From CAZVYN01 sp964631125 (GTDB lineage Bacteria; Eisenbacteria; RBG-16-71-46; CAIMUX01): a stretch of DNA of 64,000 nucleotides. Below, in pieces: positions 6,549 to 15,975 of the stretch. The stretch is taken from positions 1 to 64,000 of the forward strand of contig CAZVYN010000008.1 of the NCBI GenBank assembly GCA_964631125.1, written 5' to 3'. Position numbers and translations under genes: made by a program. A model generated the notes under the pieces. The model had not been told where the DNA came from and did not search any database. It worked only from the letters and a program-made list of their open reading frames with translations. Positions within the stretch are counted from its first letter, which is position 1. Every line of letters begins with the position of its first letter.

Positions 6549-9245
6549 ATGACGAAGCCCTCTTCGCGCGGCTGGTTCGCGACGGCCTGGCCCCTCTTGA
6601 ACCTCTTGACCCTCTTGACCCTCTTGACCCTCTTGACCCCTTTGACCTTCGCGGCGCTCTCGACGACGGCCGCCCTCGCGGTCGAACCGCGGGTCTACTA
6701 CACGGCCCGCACCGACACGCCGCCCCACCTCGACGGCGCTCTCGACGATTCGGTTTGGGACAACGTGGAGTGGGGCGGCGACTTCATCCAGCACGAGCCG
6801 GCCGAAGGTCAGCCCCCTTCCTGCCAGACTGCGTTCAAGATCCTCTACGACGACGACAATCTCTACCTCGCCTATCAGGCCTTCGACCCCGAGCCCCAGG
6901 CCATCTCGAGCATCTTGGGCCGACGCGACGACTTCCCCGGCGACTGGGTCGAGATCAACATCGACAGCTTCGACGACAACCGCACCGCGTTCTCCTTCAC
7001 CTCGAGCGTCTCGGGAACGCAAGGAGACGAGTTCATCTCGGAGGACGGCGACAACTGGGACGGCAACTGGGATCCGATCTGGGAGCAACAGACTCGCATC
7101 GACGACCAGGGGTGGACCGCGGAGGTCCGCATTCCGCTGGGACAGCTTCGCTACGCCGACAGCGCCGAACATGTCTGGGGCATCCAGGTGACGCGACGCA
7201 TCTATCGACACGAAGAGCGCTCCGTCTGGCAGCCGGTCCCGAAGGACGAAGAGGGGTGGGTCAGCAAGTTCGGCGAGTTGCGCGGCATCACCGGCATCAA
7301 GGCGCAGCGTCAGATCGAGCTGCTGCCGTACGCTGTCACGCAGGGAGAGAATTTCCCCAAGCAGGCGGGCAATCCGTTCGAGGACGGCAGCAAGGGTCAG
7401 GTCGCGTTCGGTCTGGACGGCAAGATCGGCGTCACCAGCGATCTGACCGCCGACTTCACGATCAATCCCGACTTCGGGCAGGTCGAGGCCGATCCGTCAC
7501 AGGTCAACCTGACGGCGTTCGAGACCTTCTTCGAGGAGAAGCGCCCGTTCTTCATCGAAGGGAAGAACATCTTCGAGTTCCGCGTCGCGCCCTCCATCGC
7601 GTTCGGCACGCACACGACCGATCGACTCTTCTACTCGCGTCGTCTCGGTCGCTCGCCGCACTATCGCGCCGACGGATTCGAGGAGGGGTACGTCGACCAA
7701 CCTGGCGAGACGTCGATCGTCGGCGCGCTCAAGCTGACCGGGAAGACGGCCAACGGCACATCGATCGGTGTGCTGGAGAGCGTGGCGGCGAGAGAGACGG
7801 CTGAGATCGATGTCGACGGCGCGAGGCGCAGAGTCGAAGTGGAGCCGTCGACCAACTACTTCGTAAGTCGCGTCCAACGAGATTTCCGCCAAGGCGACAC
7901 GCGAATCGGCGGGCTCTTCACGGCGGTGAATCGGAAGATCGACACGGACGAACTGAAGTTCGTGCACGAGGCGGCCTATACCGGCGGGCTGGATTTCTTC
8001 CACTACACGCCGGGGCGCAAGAACTACATCGCGGTCAATCTCCTGGCCAGCACGGTGCGGGGCGATGAGGCCGCCATCCTGGCGACGCAGACGGCGCCGG
8101 CGCGCTACTACCAACGCCCGGACAACAAGGGGCAGTCGGTCGACAGCACGCGGACATTGCTGGCGGGACATGGCGGTTCATTGCGGGTCGGAAATTCGCA
8201 GGGCAACCTGCGATTCGAGACCGGCGCGGCCTGGCGCTCCTCCGGCTTCGAACTGAACGACATCGGATACATGCGCAATGCCGACGAGATCAATCAGTTC
8301 TCCTGGGCCGGCTACGCCTTCCGCAATCCGTTCTCGATCTTTCGTCGGATGGATCTGAACCTGAACCAGTGGCTCGATTTCGAATTCGGCGGGGAGAATC
8401 TCTACCAGGCCCTGAACTTCAATACGAGCGCGTCGTTCCTCAACAACTGGAGCTACAACGGCTCGGTCGCGCGTGAGAACGAGCGCATCTCGACGTATGA
8501 ACTGCGCGGCGGGCCCTCGATCAAACTCCCTGGCGCGATCAGCGGCGACTTCGGATTCGACTCCGACGGGCGGCGGAAGCTCGCCTTCGGCGGCGGCGCA
8601 TCGTTCAGTAGGTCCGACGATGAGGCGGGAAGCTCGAGCGGCTGGGGAATCGGCGCCTCTTATCGGCCGACGAACGCCATTCGCTTGCAGGTGGAGCCGG
8701 AGTACGAGCGGGGCCGGCCGGACATGCAGCACATCTCGCGGGTCGACTCCGATGCCGGCTCGCGCTTCATCTACGGCAGCCTCGATCAGGAAACCTTTGC
8801 CCTGTCGTTCCGGGTCGACTACAGCGCGACGCCGGATCTCACGATCCAGTACTACGGCGCGCCTTTCGTCTCGGCCGGCAAGTATGGCGACTTCAGGCGC
8901 ATCACCGACCCGCGCGCCGAGAACTACGAAGATCGCTTCGACCGCTTCGGCGATCGCGTCGAGTTCGACGGGAAGAGCGGCCGGTACTCGGTCGACGAGG
9001 ACGACGACGGCGTCGAGGACTACTCGTTCCGGAAGCCCGACTTCAATGTGCGGGACTTCAATTCGAACCTGGTCGTTCGCTGGCAATACTCGCCGGGTTC
9101 GAGCATCTATCTGGTCTGGTCGCAGAACCGCGGCGGCTTCAACCCGGACGGCAGCTTCTCACTGAAGGACGATCTCGACGGACTCTTCGGCGTGCAGCCG
9201 CACGACGTGTTCTTGATCAAGGTGAACAGGTGGTTTGATCTTTAG
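6549..9245 (+). CDS. DUF5916 outer-membrane protein with CBM9-like domain
   Basis: This protein has about 898 residues. An N-terminal signal peptide contains an odd LLTLLTLLTLLTPLTF core made from 9-bp DNA repeats. A CBM9-like beta-sandwich follows (PPHLDGALDDSVWDNV, then DWVEINIDSF and WTAEVRIPLGQLRY), and then the DUF5916 region (TADFTINPDFGQVEADP, FFEEKRPFFIEG) that forms a long C-terminal beta-barrel-like domain. Homologues are frequent in Gemmatimonadota, Bacteroidota and relatives and are thought to sit in the outer membrane, possibly in uptake; the substrate is unknown. ATG codons at 6507 and 6534 are alternative starts. The ATG at 6549 gives the most normal signal peptide. The stop codon lies at the edge of a 31-bp hairpin. 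Confidence 0.8.
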   Translation: MTKPSSRGWFATAWPLLNLLTLLTLLTLLTPLTFAALSTTAALAVEPRVYYTARTDTPPHLDGALDDSVWDNVEWGGDFIQHEPAEGQPPSCQTAFKILYDDDNLYLAYQAFDPEPQAISSILGRRDDFPGDWVEINIDSFDDNRTAFSFTSSVSGTQGDEFISEDGDNWDGNWDPIWEQQTRIDDQGWTAEVRIPLGQLRYADSAEHVWGIQVTRRIYRHEERSVWQPVPKDEEGWVSKFGELRGITGIKAQRQIELLPYAVTQGENFPKQAGNPFEDGSKGQVAFGLDGKIGVTSDLTADFTINPDFGQVEADPSQVNLTAFETFFEEKRPFFIEGKNIFEFRVAPSIAFGTHTTDRLFYSRRLGRSPHYRADGFEEGYVDQPGETSIVGALKLTGKTANGTSIGVLESVAARETAEIDVDGARRRVEVEPSTNYFVSRVQRDFRQGDTRIGGLFTAVNRKIDTDELKFVHEAAYTGGLDFFHYTPGRKNYIAVNLLASTVRGDEAAILATQTAPARYYQRPDNKGQSVDSTRTLLAGHGGSLRVGNSQGNLRFETGAAWRSSGFELNDIGYMRNADEINQFSWAGYAFRNPFSIFRRMDLNLNQWLDFEFGGENLYQALNFNTSASFLNNWSYNGSVARENERISTYELRGGPSIKLPGAISGDFGFDSDGRRKLAFGGGASFSRSDDEAGSSSGWGIGASYRPTNAIRLQVEPEYERGRPDMQHISRVDSDAGSRFIYGSLDQETFALSFRVDYSATPDLTIQYYGAPFVSAGKYGDFRRITDPRAENYEDRFDRFGDRVEFDGKSGRYSVDEDDDGVEDYSFRKPDFNVRDFNSNLVVRWQYSPGSSIYLVWSQNRGGFNPDGSFSLKDDLDGLFGVQPHDVFLIKVNRWFDL
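6594..6645 (+). repeat. 9-bp tandem repeats inside a signal peptide
   Basis: About five copies of CTCTTGACC/CTCTTGAAC encode Leu-Leu-Thr triplets in the hydrophobic core of the DUF5916 signal peptide. Copy-number changes would lengthen or shorten the h-region by three residues without a frameshift. Confidence 0.8.
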
Positions 9246-9275
9246 TGCGTTGAGACCGCAGCGGTCTCAACGCAC
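9245..9275. terminator. Bidirectional hairpin terminator shared by convergent genes
   Basis: GTGCGTTGAGACCGC-A-GCGGTCTCAACGCAC is a perfect 15-bp stem with a single-base loop. It starts on the last base of the forward gene's TAG (9243-9245) and contains the reverse gene's TGA (9267-9269). No long U-tract is present on either side. Its position suggests termination or 3'-end protection for both transcripts. Confidence 0.7.
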
Positions 9276-11342
9276 CTCCCATCCCACCGAAACCCCGTCC
9301 TCTCCGTCCACCACTCCATGTGCGACATCCACCCGAACCTGCCCCTTCATCCCGACACTCCCCACTCGCACCCCCACGCCCCCATCCACCAACCACTCCG
9401 CGCGCCCGAACCCTCCCGTCTCGCACGGCCTCGCCGCATCCACGAACAGCGCCCCCCCGATCCGCACCGGCCCCACGCTCCACAGCCACCGCTGGTGCTC
9501 GACGCTTCCATGCGCGAGCGCGCGGCCGAACGCGTCGCCGTCGATCACTCGGCCGTCGTCCAAGAGCGGATGCGCACGCAGTAGCAGCGTGCGCCCCTGC
9601 CCCGTACCGGCGCCCGGCCAGAGCGCCAGTGGCGCGCGCGAACTAGCGGAAGCCACGCCGACACGGCCGCGCCACGCGCTCCACGCGTCGACTCCGGCCG
9701 ACCGCCACACGGCAGAAAGGCCGACCGTGTAGAACGGCGCTTCGCCGTCGAGGTCCGTCCAGTGGGCGAGTTCGGCAGTCAGTGCGAGTCGATCCCGCGC
9801 GGCGCGCTGTTCGAACGTTCCGTCCACCGAAAGGGATGCGTCGCGGCCGTTCCACTTGTCGAGCGCGGCGCCGAAGCGATAGCGCAGGCTCGGAGTCGCC
9901 CAGTCGGAGAACGAGACCGAGCTTCGGCGGCGTTCCTCGGGGAGCGGCGAACGATCGGAGGAGCGCAACGAGTCGTCCGCGGAGGCCGCGCGAACGTACG
10001 ACTGCTCTTCCCAGAATCCCGCGACGCGCCAGACGCCGGGTCTTCCGGCGACACCTGGCATGTCGAGCGAGACGGAAACGCGCGGGCGCTCTTCCCACCA
10101 CCTCCCGCCCACGCTCCACCGTTCTCCATGGCCGATGAGACTGACCACCGAGAGTTCGATCTCTCGATCGACCGCGGCCTCGACGCCGAGGCGGACGACA
10201 TCCCAACGGCTCGCGAAGAGTCGCGGACGCTCGAGCACCGCAACGTCGATCTGGGCGACGTCGTCCGAGGTCGGCCGCACGGAGAGGCGAGCGGCGGAGA
10301 GCGCGGGTAACTCCTCCAGGCGACGTTGCGCAAGGCGGAAGTCGCGGCGCGTCAGCATCTCGCCCGTTGGGAGGTCGAGTTGATTCGTCACGGCGCGGTA
10401 GCGAATGGAGGAGAGACCGTCGACCTTGACGAGATCGGTGCGCGGGGCCGAGACCGCGTTCCAAGCATCGAGCGCGCCGCCGGTGTCGCCAGCCAGGTAA
10501 CGGCTACCGGCCAAAAGTCTCCACGCTCGAGCATCGCGTCGATCGACGGCGACCGCCTGCTCGGCCAGCTCGCTCGCGCCGATCCAGTCCTCGGAGAGAA
10601 AGCGCAGGCCGGCGAGTTCGCGCAGCGGAGCAGAGGATTCCGGGCAGAGAGCGGCGGCCGCGCGAAGTGTCGTTTCCGCGTCGACCCGCGCGCCGCGCTG
10701 AGCCTCGGCAATCCCACGGTCGACGATCGCGCCGCATCCGTCCAACGAGTCGAAGGAGCGCGTCGCGGCGGAGTCGACGGGAGCGACCGCAGCGAGTGTC
10801 GAGTCGGTTCGCGCGCTACTTCCCGCAGGCGGCAACGCGGTCAGCATCCACCGCCCACTGCTCGCCCAGGCGAGGTCGAACTCTGCTTCGCGCAGGACGC
10901 GATGGGGCCCGGAGTTCGGATCGTGAACGATGACGCCGCCGTTCGCCCAGGCAACGACCACGACATAGTGCAGGGCGCTCGAGCTCATGCCGATGGCGCT
11001 GCCGACGCCGAGCAGCGCGATGACCGGGCGGCCGCGATCGAGTTGAGTCTGCGCGGCGTCGGCGGATCCTGCCTCGACCAACGCTGTCCATCCGCGTGAC
11101 TCGACGGCCGCGACGAGCGATGTGGTGGAGATCCCGGCGCCGTCGGGTTCGAGGAGGTCGGCGAAATCTTCGGCGTGAACGCCGTCCTCGCCCCAGAAGC
11201 GGAACACCATCGCGACGGCGGCGCCGCCGCAGAGAGCGGGGCTTTGCGGCACGTAGGGCGCGTCGAGAAGTCGGACCGCGCCGGCCACAGAGCAGAAGGC
11301 GGTCGCCGTCAGCAAGACGACAACCGCCACCCACGATCTCAT
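9267..11342 (-). CDS. PA2778-like cysteine peptidase fused to TPR and beta-barrel regions
   Basis: This 691-residue protein has an N-terminal signal peptide and then a C39-like papain-fold domain: Cys38 in QSPALCGGAAVAM, His125 in ALHYVVVVAW, Asp141 in HDPNSG. A TPR-like helical stretch follows (AALCPESSAPLRELAGLRFL and similar). From about residue 330 comes a long beta-rich section with Trp/Arg-rich strands that resembles an outer-membrane barrel. PA2778-family proteins normally stop after the TPR part, so the barrel extension is unusual. The gene lies 11 nt downstream of a PA2779-like gene, the standard partner, indicating one operon. PA2778/PA2779 function is not established; a role in peptide processing or export is a guess. 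Confidence 0.75.
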   Translation of the reverse strand: MRSWVAVVVLLTATAFCSVAGAVRLLDAPYVPQSPALCGGAAVAMVFRFWGEDGVHAEDFADLLEPDGAGISTTSLVAAVESRGWTALVEAGSADAAQTQLDRGRPVIALLGVGSAIGMSSSALHYVVVVAWANGGVIVHDPNSGPHRVLREAEFDLAWASSGRWMLTALPPAGSSARTDSTLAAVAPVDSAATRSFDSLDGCGAIVDRGIAEAQRGARVDAETTLRAAAALCPESSAPLRELAGLRFLSEDWIGASELAEQAVAVDRRDARAWRLLAGSRYLAGDTGGALDAWNAVSAPRTDLVKVDGLSSIRYRAVTNQLDLPTGEMLTRRDFRLAQRRLEELPALSAARLSVRPTSDDVAQIDVAVLERPRLFASRWDVVRLGVEAAVDREIELSVVSLIGHGERWSVGGRWWEERPRVSVSLDMPGVAGRPGVWRVAGFWEEQSYVRAASADDSLRSSDRSPLPEERRRSSVSFSDWATPSLRYRFGAALDKWNGRDASLSVDGTFEQRAARDRLALTAELAHWTDLDGEAPFYTVGLSAVWRSAGVDAWSAWRGRVGVASASSRAPLALWPGAGTGQGRTLLLRAHPLLDDGRVIDGDAFGRALAHGSVEHQRWLWSVGPVRIGGALFVDAARPCETGGFGRAEWLVDGGVGVRVGSVGMKGQVRVDVAHGVVDGEDGVSVGWEVR

Positions 11343-11353
11343 GCGCTGGGAGC

Positions 11354-11770
11354 TCAGCTCGTCAGCAGGATCAAGATCAACAGGATGATGATGACCGCGG
11401 TGGCCGAGATGACGATGTTCTGTCCGCCCACGCTTTCGTCGAGTTGGACGACCTGCGCGGCGAGATCCGCGAGTTCGCTGCCGGAGAGAACGGCGGCGGC
11501 GGCGTTGGCGCGCGCCAGGTCGATTCCGGCGGCGCCCGCGATCTCGCGGACTTCAGCACGTTGCAGCAGCTGCTGAACGGCCGCCCGGTCGGCGCTCTCG
11601 CGATCGAACTGCTGATCGATCCGCGCCTGGATCGCGCCGGCGTCCACCACGGACCTGGTCTCGACGGGTGCGTCGTTGCGAGGTTCACTCGCCTGGCTGC
11701 CGACGGCAGATGAAAGAAGCGCAGCGGCGGCGAGGACGAGGGGGGCGACGAATGCGTGGGACACCTTCAT
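11354..11770 (-). CDS. PA2779-family small membrane protein
   Basis: This 138-residue protein starts at ATG 11770, where AAGGAGA stands eight bases upstream; the longer frame lacks one. It has a signal peptide (SHAFVAPLVLAAAALLSSAVGSQA), a helical middle with the family pattern in which a helix QLLQRAEVREIAGAAGID is followed by LSGSELADLAAQV, a short linker, and a C-terminal transmembrane helix VIIILLILILL. The family consistently accompanies PA2778-type cysteine peptidases, as it does here. The C-terminal helix after a small linker recalls a peptidase substrate or membrane anchor, but this has not been shown. Confidence 0.75.
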   Translation of the reverse strand: MKVSHAFVAPLVLAAAALLSSAVGSQASEPRNDAPVETRSVVDAGAIQARIDQQFDRESADRAAVQQLLQRAEVREIAGAAGIDLARANAAAAVLSGSELADLAAQVVQLDESVGGQNIVISATAVIIILLILILLTS

Positions 11771-11874
11771 GGGATTCTCCTTTTGACAGAACGCGAACAC
11801 TTTACGACCCGGGCCGCGCGCCCCCACGCGGCTGTGGTTTGGATCATACGCCGGACGGCGGGAGTCCCCAACCG

Positions 11875-14800
11875 TCAGCGTAGTTGGTCCAGCGCGACTT
11901 CGACCGATCGCTCCAACTGTCGATCGATCCCACGCGCGAGTTCATCCGGTCGATTCACCACGACGATGTCGGGTTCGCACCCGGTCCCTTCCAACGGAAT
12001 GTCGTCTTTGCGCGAGTACCAACCGCGAAGCGGCAACCGGAGCGAGGATCCATCGGCAAGCGTTGTGCCGCCCGTGGAGATGACGCCCCCGTAGGTGCGC
12101 TGCCCGACGACCGGTCCGCGTCCGATCACCTGCACCGCCCAGGCGAAGATCTCGCCGTTGGAGAAAGTGTTCTCGTCGCACAACACGACGATCGGCTTCG
12201 TCCAGGCATAGATCAAACGCCGATCCTGTGGGTAGCCGCGGGCGCCGTTGCGCTCGACGGTCGTGGCGTGCGAAGGCGCCATCAGACTGGTGAGTAGATA
12301 GTCCGTGATCCATCCGCCGGAATTGTCGCGAACATCGATCACGAGCGCGTCGCGTCCGCGCGCCCGCCTGTAGAGGTCGCGCTCGTAGGTCTCGAGATTG
12401 CCGACCCCCATGGCCGTCAGATGGCAATAGCCGACGCGCCCCTCACTGCGCGCATGGACCAGCTCCTCGCGGGCCTCGATCTCCTCCTCGTAGAGCCGCG
12501 CGCTGAAGTCGGAGTTCTTGGCTGGACGGATCGTGACCTCGCGGCGCTTCCCGTCGGCGCCGAGGACGGTGAGTCGCACCTTCTGGTCGACGGTGCGATC
12601 GAGCAGTCGAGCCAGACCGTCGGCGCCTTCGATCGCGGCGCCATTGATCTGGAGGACGACATCGCCCGGGTGGAGTCGGCTCTCCTCGCGATCGGCAGGA
12701 GTTCGGCGAACGACACGCGCCACGCGGAGTCCGGGACCTTCGAAACCGGCGTCGAAGAGAGACCCCAGCTCGCCGGTCTCGGCGACCAGTGTCGGCATGA
12801 CGTACTCGCTCGTTCCGCCGCTGAAGTTCTGGTGCGACGAGTTCAGCTCTCCGATCATCATGCGCACGACATCCTGGAAGTCGCGGTGCGTCGAGGCGGC
12901 CAGCGCCCAGGGGCGATAGTGTTCGCGCATGCGTGGCCAGTCGACGCCGTGCATCTTCTCGTCGTAGAAGCGGGCGCCGAGTTCACGCCACGCCTCATCG
13001 AAGACGTAGCCGCGGCGGGCGACGCGATCGAGCGTCATCTCCGACTCGAACGGGTAGCTGGTCACCTCGCCGCCGTCGGTCCCGACCGAGGCGATCGAAC
13101 CACCCGACTCGAGGAAGAACAACTTCTTCTGCTTCGCGTCCCAGCGGACCTGCGACGGCTCGACCCCCGCCTTGGTCAACCGCTCCAGCTCGGTTCCGTC
13201 CCACTTCACCTTCCAGAGGTCGCGTTTCCCGTCGGTGTCGCCGGTGAAGAAGAACTCCGCGCTGTCCTTGCCGATGAGCACGTCGCGCTCCTGGCCCGGC
13301 AGGCTCGTCAACTTGCGCACGCGAAGGGGCAAATCGTCGAAGTCGATCTTGACTTCGACGACGGCGGAGTCAGCCTTGCCGCCATTGTCCTCACCTTTGT
13401 CCTTCTCGTCCTTGGCCGAGCCCGACTTCTTCCTCGGCTTCTCCTCCTCGTCGCTCAGGTCGCGTTTGCTCATCGCATCGAGACGGTCGATGCGCGAGAG
13501 CTCTTCGTCTTCACGCTGCAGTCGGACGTACCAGAGGTCGACTTCATTGCGCACCTGTCGCTCGGAGACGAAGGCGATCAACTTGCCGTCGGACGACCAG
13601 GTGGGCGCCGTGTCGTTTCCTGGGCGTTGGGTCACATTGAACGGCTCGCGCGAGCCGTCGACCGGCTCGATCCAGATCTCGCTGTTCGAGTCCTCGTCGG
13701 ACTGTGAGTAGACGATCCATTTCCCGTCGGGCGACCAGTCGTAGGCGAGGTCGGTCCATCCATCGACGAGTACGCGCTCGTTCGTCGTCTTGCCGTCCTC
13801 GAGCTTGACCAGAACGAGCGCGCCGATTCCCCGTTGGAACAGGAGGCGCCTCCCGTCAGGAGAGAGCAGCGGGCGGCTCTCCTCGGCGGGAGTTCGCGTC
13901 AGCGGGGTGATCTCGACCGAGAGCGTTCGGGCGAGGCGCGGCTCCTTCTCGTCGGTGGAGCGGAGCAGATAGAGGTCGCGGTTGCCGTCGCGGTCGGAGA
14001 CGTAGATGAGCCCCTTCGAATCGTCCAGCCAGACCGGCGACTGGTCCCGCGCGGCCGACGAGGTGAGACGGGTCGCGTAGGTCTCGTCCTTCTCGGATTT
14101 CATCGCGAAGAGCTCGCCTTCATGCACGAAGGCCAGTTGTTCGCCATCTTCCGAGACGGCGAACTCCGTCGCGTTCCCTTTCACCGCCACACGCACGACC
14201 GAAGCAGCGTTGGAGTCACGAGGCAACGTGATGACCAACTTCTGCGGAGCCTCCGCTTTCTGGCCGCTCCGCAATTCTTCCCCCGTCGGCGCCGCCACGA
14301 CGTACAGATCCGACTCGTACTCGAACGTCGCGACCGCTCCGTTCGCGCTCAATCGCGGATGCCGCAACCGTCCGTCCGTGAACCGCGTGATCAACCAGCG
14401 CGATCCATCTGCGATCGACAGGACGCACAGATTCGAGGCGCCGTTCTTCTCGCGCAGATAGAGCAGGTGACGTCCGTCCGGCAGCCATTGCGGGACCCCG
14501 GTCATCTGCGGGTCAGGAACAAGCGATCCGGGCGCGGTGAAGTCGCTCAGGTTCGTCACGCGCCCGTCTGCCCGCAGCGCGCACTGCGCATGCAGCCCGG
14601 GGCCGGTGGCGACCGCATCGTCCCCCTCGACGTCCGGCGCATCACGCGGCGTCCCCTCGGCGCCCGCGCGCCACCAATCACCCGTCAACGGCGTCGTCGG
14701 CTCATGGAGCCAGAGTCGATGGCGACCGTTCCCACTATAGTTGCGCCACCACCAGAAGACGCCTCCGCGGATGTACGCGAGCTTCGATCCATCGGGCGAG

Positions 14801-15333
14801 AGCACCGCCGATCTCGCGCCGGTCGGAAGAATCGGCCAGGCCGCTCCGCCTTCGAGCGGTGCGACCCACGCGCCGGGGGTGTTGCCATCCCGGACATGTC
14901 GTGTGCTCTGGAAGAGCACGGCTCGACTGTCGCTCGTCCAACCGGTGGGGACATCGGCGCCGCTGTGCCAGGTAAGGCGCTGGATATCGCCGGCCTCGAC
15001 CGGGATCGCATAGACATCGTCGTTGCCGTCGCGGTCTGATGCGAAGGCGATCCACTTTCCATCGGGCGACCAGATCGGATGCGCGTCGTACGCGGCGTGC
15101 GCGGTGAGCCGTCGCGCTTCGCCACCCTGACGCGCGACGGTCCAGAGGTCGCCCTGGTACGAGAAGGCGATGGAGCGGCCGTCCGGACTCGGGGCCGGAT
15201 GTCGGGCCAAGAGGATCGGATCGGCGGCGAGCGCGGGCGCAGTCGCGGGCGCGATCGTCGGCCCGACGGTCGTCACGAAAAGCAAAGCGCCGATCAGGAC
15301 GATCGCGACACGATTCAACTTTCCAACGACCAT
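11875..15333 (-). CDS. Tricorn-like S41 protease
   Basis: This protein of about 1152 residues has a signal peptide, two WD40-like/PD40 beta-propellers (repeats such as PSPDGRSIAFSYQGDLW, SPDGKWIAFASDRDGNDD), an acidic/Lys linker (about nt 13370-13460), a C1 helical region, a PDZ domain (LHPGDVVLQINGAAIEG, near nt 12640) and an S41 catalytic core. The nucleophile Ser is in ENTFSNGE near nt 12160 and a conserved Glu in EGTGCEPDIVV. Family members digest oligopeptides from other proteases; the export signal suggests a periplasmic role. ATG 15333 is preferred over 15363 because a G-rich Shine-Dalgarno-like tract precedes it. It lies 104 nt downstream of the PA2779-like gene's start, on the same strand. 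Confidence 0.88.
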   Translation of the reverse strand: MVVGKLNRVAIVLIGALLFVTTVGPTIAPATAPALAADPILLARHPAPSPDGRSIAFSYQGDLWTVARQGGEARRLTAHAAYDAHPIWSPDGKWIAFASDRDGNDDVYAIPVEAGDIQRLTWHSGADVPTGWTSDSRAVLFQSTRHVRDGNTPGAWVAPLEGGAAWPILPTGARSAVLSPDGSKLAYIRGGVFWWWRNYSGNGRHRLWLHEPTTPLTGDWWRAGAEGTPRDAPDVEGDDAVATGPGLHAQCALRADGRVTNLSDFTAPGSLVPDPQMTGVPQWLPDGRHLLYLREKNGASNLCVLSIADGSRWLITRFTDGRLRHPRLSANGAVATFEYESDLYVVAAPTGEELRSGQKAEAPQKLVITLPRDSNAASVVRVAVKGNATEFAVSEDGEQLAFVHEGELFAMKSEKDETYATRLTSSAARDQSPVWLDDSKGLIYVSDRDGNRDLYLLRSTDEKEPRLARTLSVEITPLTRTPAEESRPLLSPDGRRLLFQRGIGALVLVKLEDGKTTNERVLVDGWTDLAYDWSPDGKWIVYSQSDEDSNSEIWIEPVDGSREPFNVTQRPGNDTAPTWSSDGKLIAFVSERQVRNEVDLWYVRLQREDEELSRIDRLDAMSKRDLSDEEEKPRKKSGSAKDEKDKGEDNGGKADSAVVEVKIDFDDLPLRVRKLTSLPGQERDVLIGKDSAEFFFTGDTDGKRDLWKVKWDGTELERLTKAGVEPSQVRWDAKQKKLFFLESGGSIASVGTDGGEVTSYPFESEMTLDRVARRGYVFDEAWRELGARFYDEKMHGVDWPRMREHYRPWALAASTHRDFQDVVRMMIGELNSSHQNFSGGTSEYVMPTLVAETGELGSLFDAGFEGPGLRVARVVRRTPADREESRLHPGDVVLQINGAAIEGADGLARLLDRTVDQKVRLTVLGADGKRREVTIRPAKNSDFSARLYEEEIEAREELVHARSEGRVGYCHLTAMGVGNLETYERDLYRRARGRDALVIDVRDNSGGWITDYLLTSLMAPSHATTVERNGARGYPQDRRLIYAWTKPIVVLCDENTFSNGEIFAWAVQVIGRGPVVGQRTYGGVISTGGTTLADGSSLRLPLRGWYSRKDDIPLEGTGCEPDIVVVNRPDELARGIDRQLERSVEVALDQLR

Positions 15334-15435
15334 GCACCCCCCGAGAAAAAGGTCGTGAAGCAATCCGGCGGGGGCAGGCTACCCGAACCACGCCCGCAGC
15401 GGGCACACACTCCGTCGATCTGATAGGGTCGTTCG

Positions 15436-15885
15436 ATGGCTGAATTGTTCTGCCTCGACGACCGGGACGACCGGGGGCGGCTCTTCATCTCGGGCGCGTT
15501 CCACGATTGGGCGCCCATCCACGCGGCCGGCATCGATGTCGTGATCGACCTGGAAGGAGATCTGGACCCCGGCGTTCCCACGACGCCGGGTCGAGTCCTC
15601 TATATCTACTTCCCGATCCACGACGGCGACCTTCCGAACCTGGCCAAGCTCCACGCCGTGGCAGCGCTCTGCGCCTCACTCATCCAGTCCGGCCACTGCG
15701 TCCTCTCTCACTGCACGATGGGATTCAACCGCTCGGCGCTGTTAGCCGGCGTGATCCTGCATGAAATGGGCTGCGACGGACCTCGAGCGATCGACCAGAT
15801 CCGCCAGCGCCGCGAAGGGGCGCTGTGGAACGACGTGTTCGAGGAGTACCTGCGCGGATTGCCGGGGAAGGGTCCTGCTGGGTGA
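15436..15885 (+). CDS. Dual-specificity-type protein phosphatase
   Basis: This 149-residue protein is a single cysteine-phosphatase domain. The P-loop HCTMGFNRS contains Cys93 and Arg99, and an Asp in IHDGD (63-65) is positioned as general acid. There is no signal peptide or extra domain. The size and motif fit compact bacterial dual-specificity or atypical phosphatases. With two large Ser/Thr kinases elsewhere in the window, it could act on phosphoproteins, but substrates may equally be nucleotides, lipids or RNA. It is transcribed divergently from the tricorn gene (102-nt gap). Confidence 0.8.
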   Translation: MAELFCLDDRDDRGRLFISGAFHDWAPIHAAGIDVVIDLEGDLDPGVPTTPGRVLYIYFPIHDGDLPNLAKLHAVAALCASLIQSGHCVLSHCTMGFNRSALLAGVILHEMGCDGPRAIDQIRQRREGALWNDVFEEYLRGLPGKGPAG

Positions 15886-15911
15886 CGTCAATGGTTCGAT
15901 GAACCCCCGGC

Positions 15912-15961
15912 CCGACCGGACCGAGCCACGGGCGCCGGGGTGTTTGGGCTCGGCCGGTCGG
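15912..15961. terminator. Long hairpin between convergent genes
   Basis: CCGACCGG-a-CCGAGCC pairs with GGCTCGG-CCGGTCGG around a loop of about 19 nt, giving 15 bp with one bulge. It lies between the convergent phosphatase and FG-GAP genes and probably ends both transcripts. Confidence 0.6.
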
Positions 15962-15975
15962 ACGCGGAGAACTCG

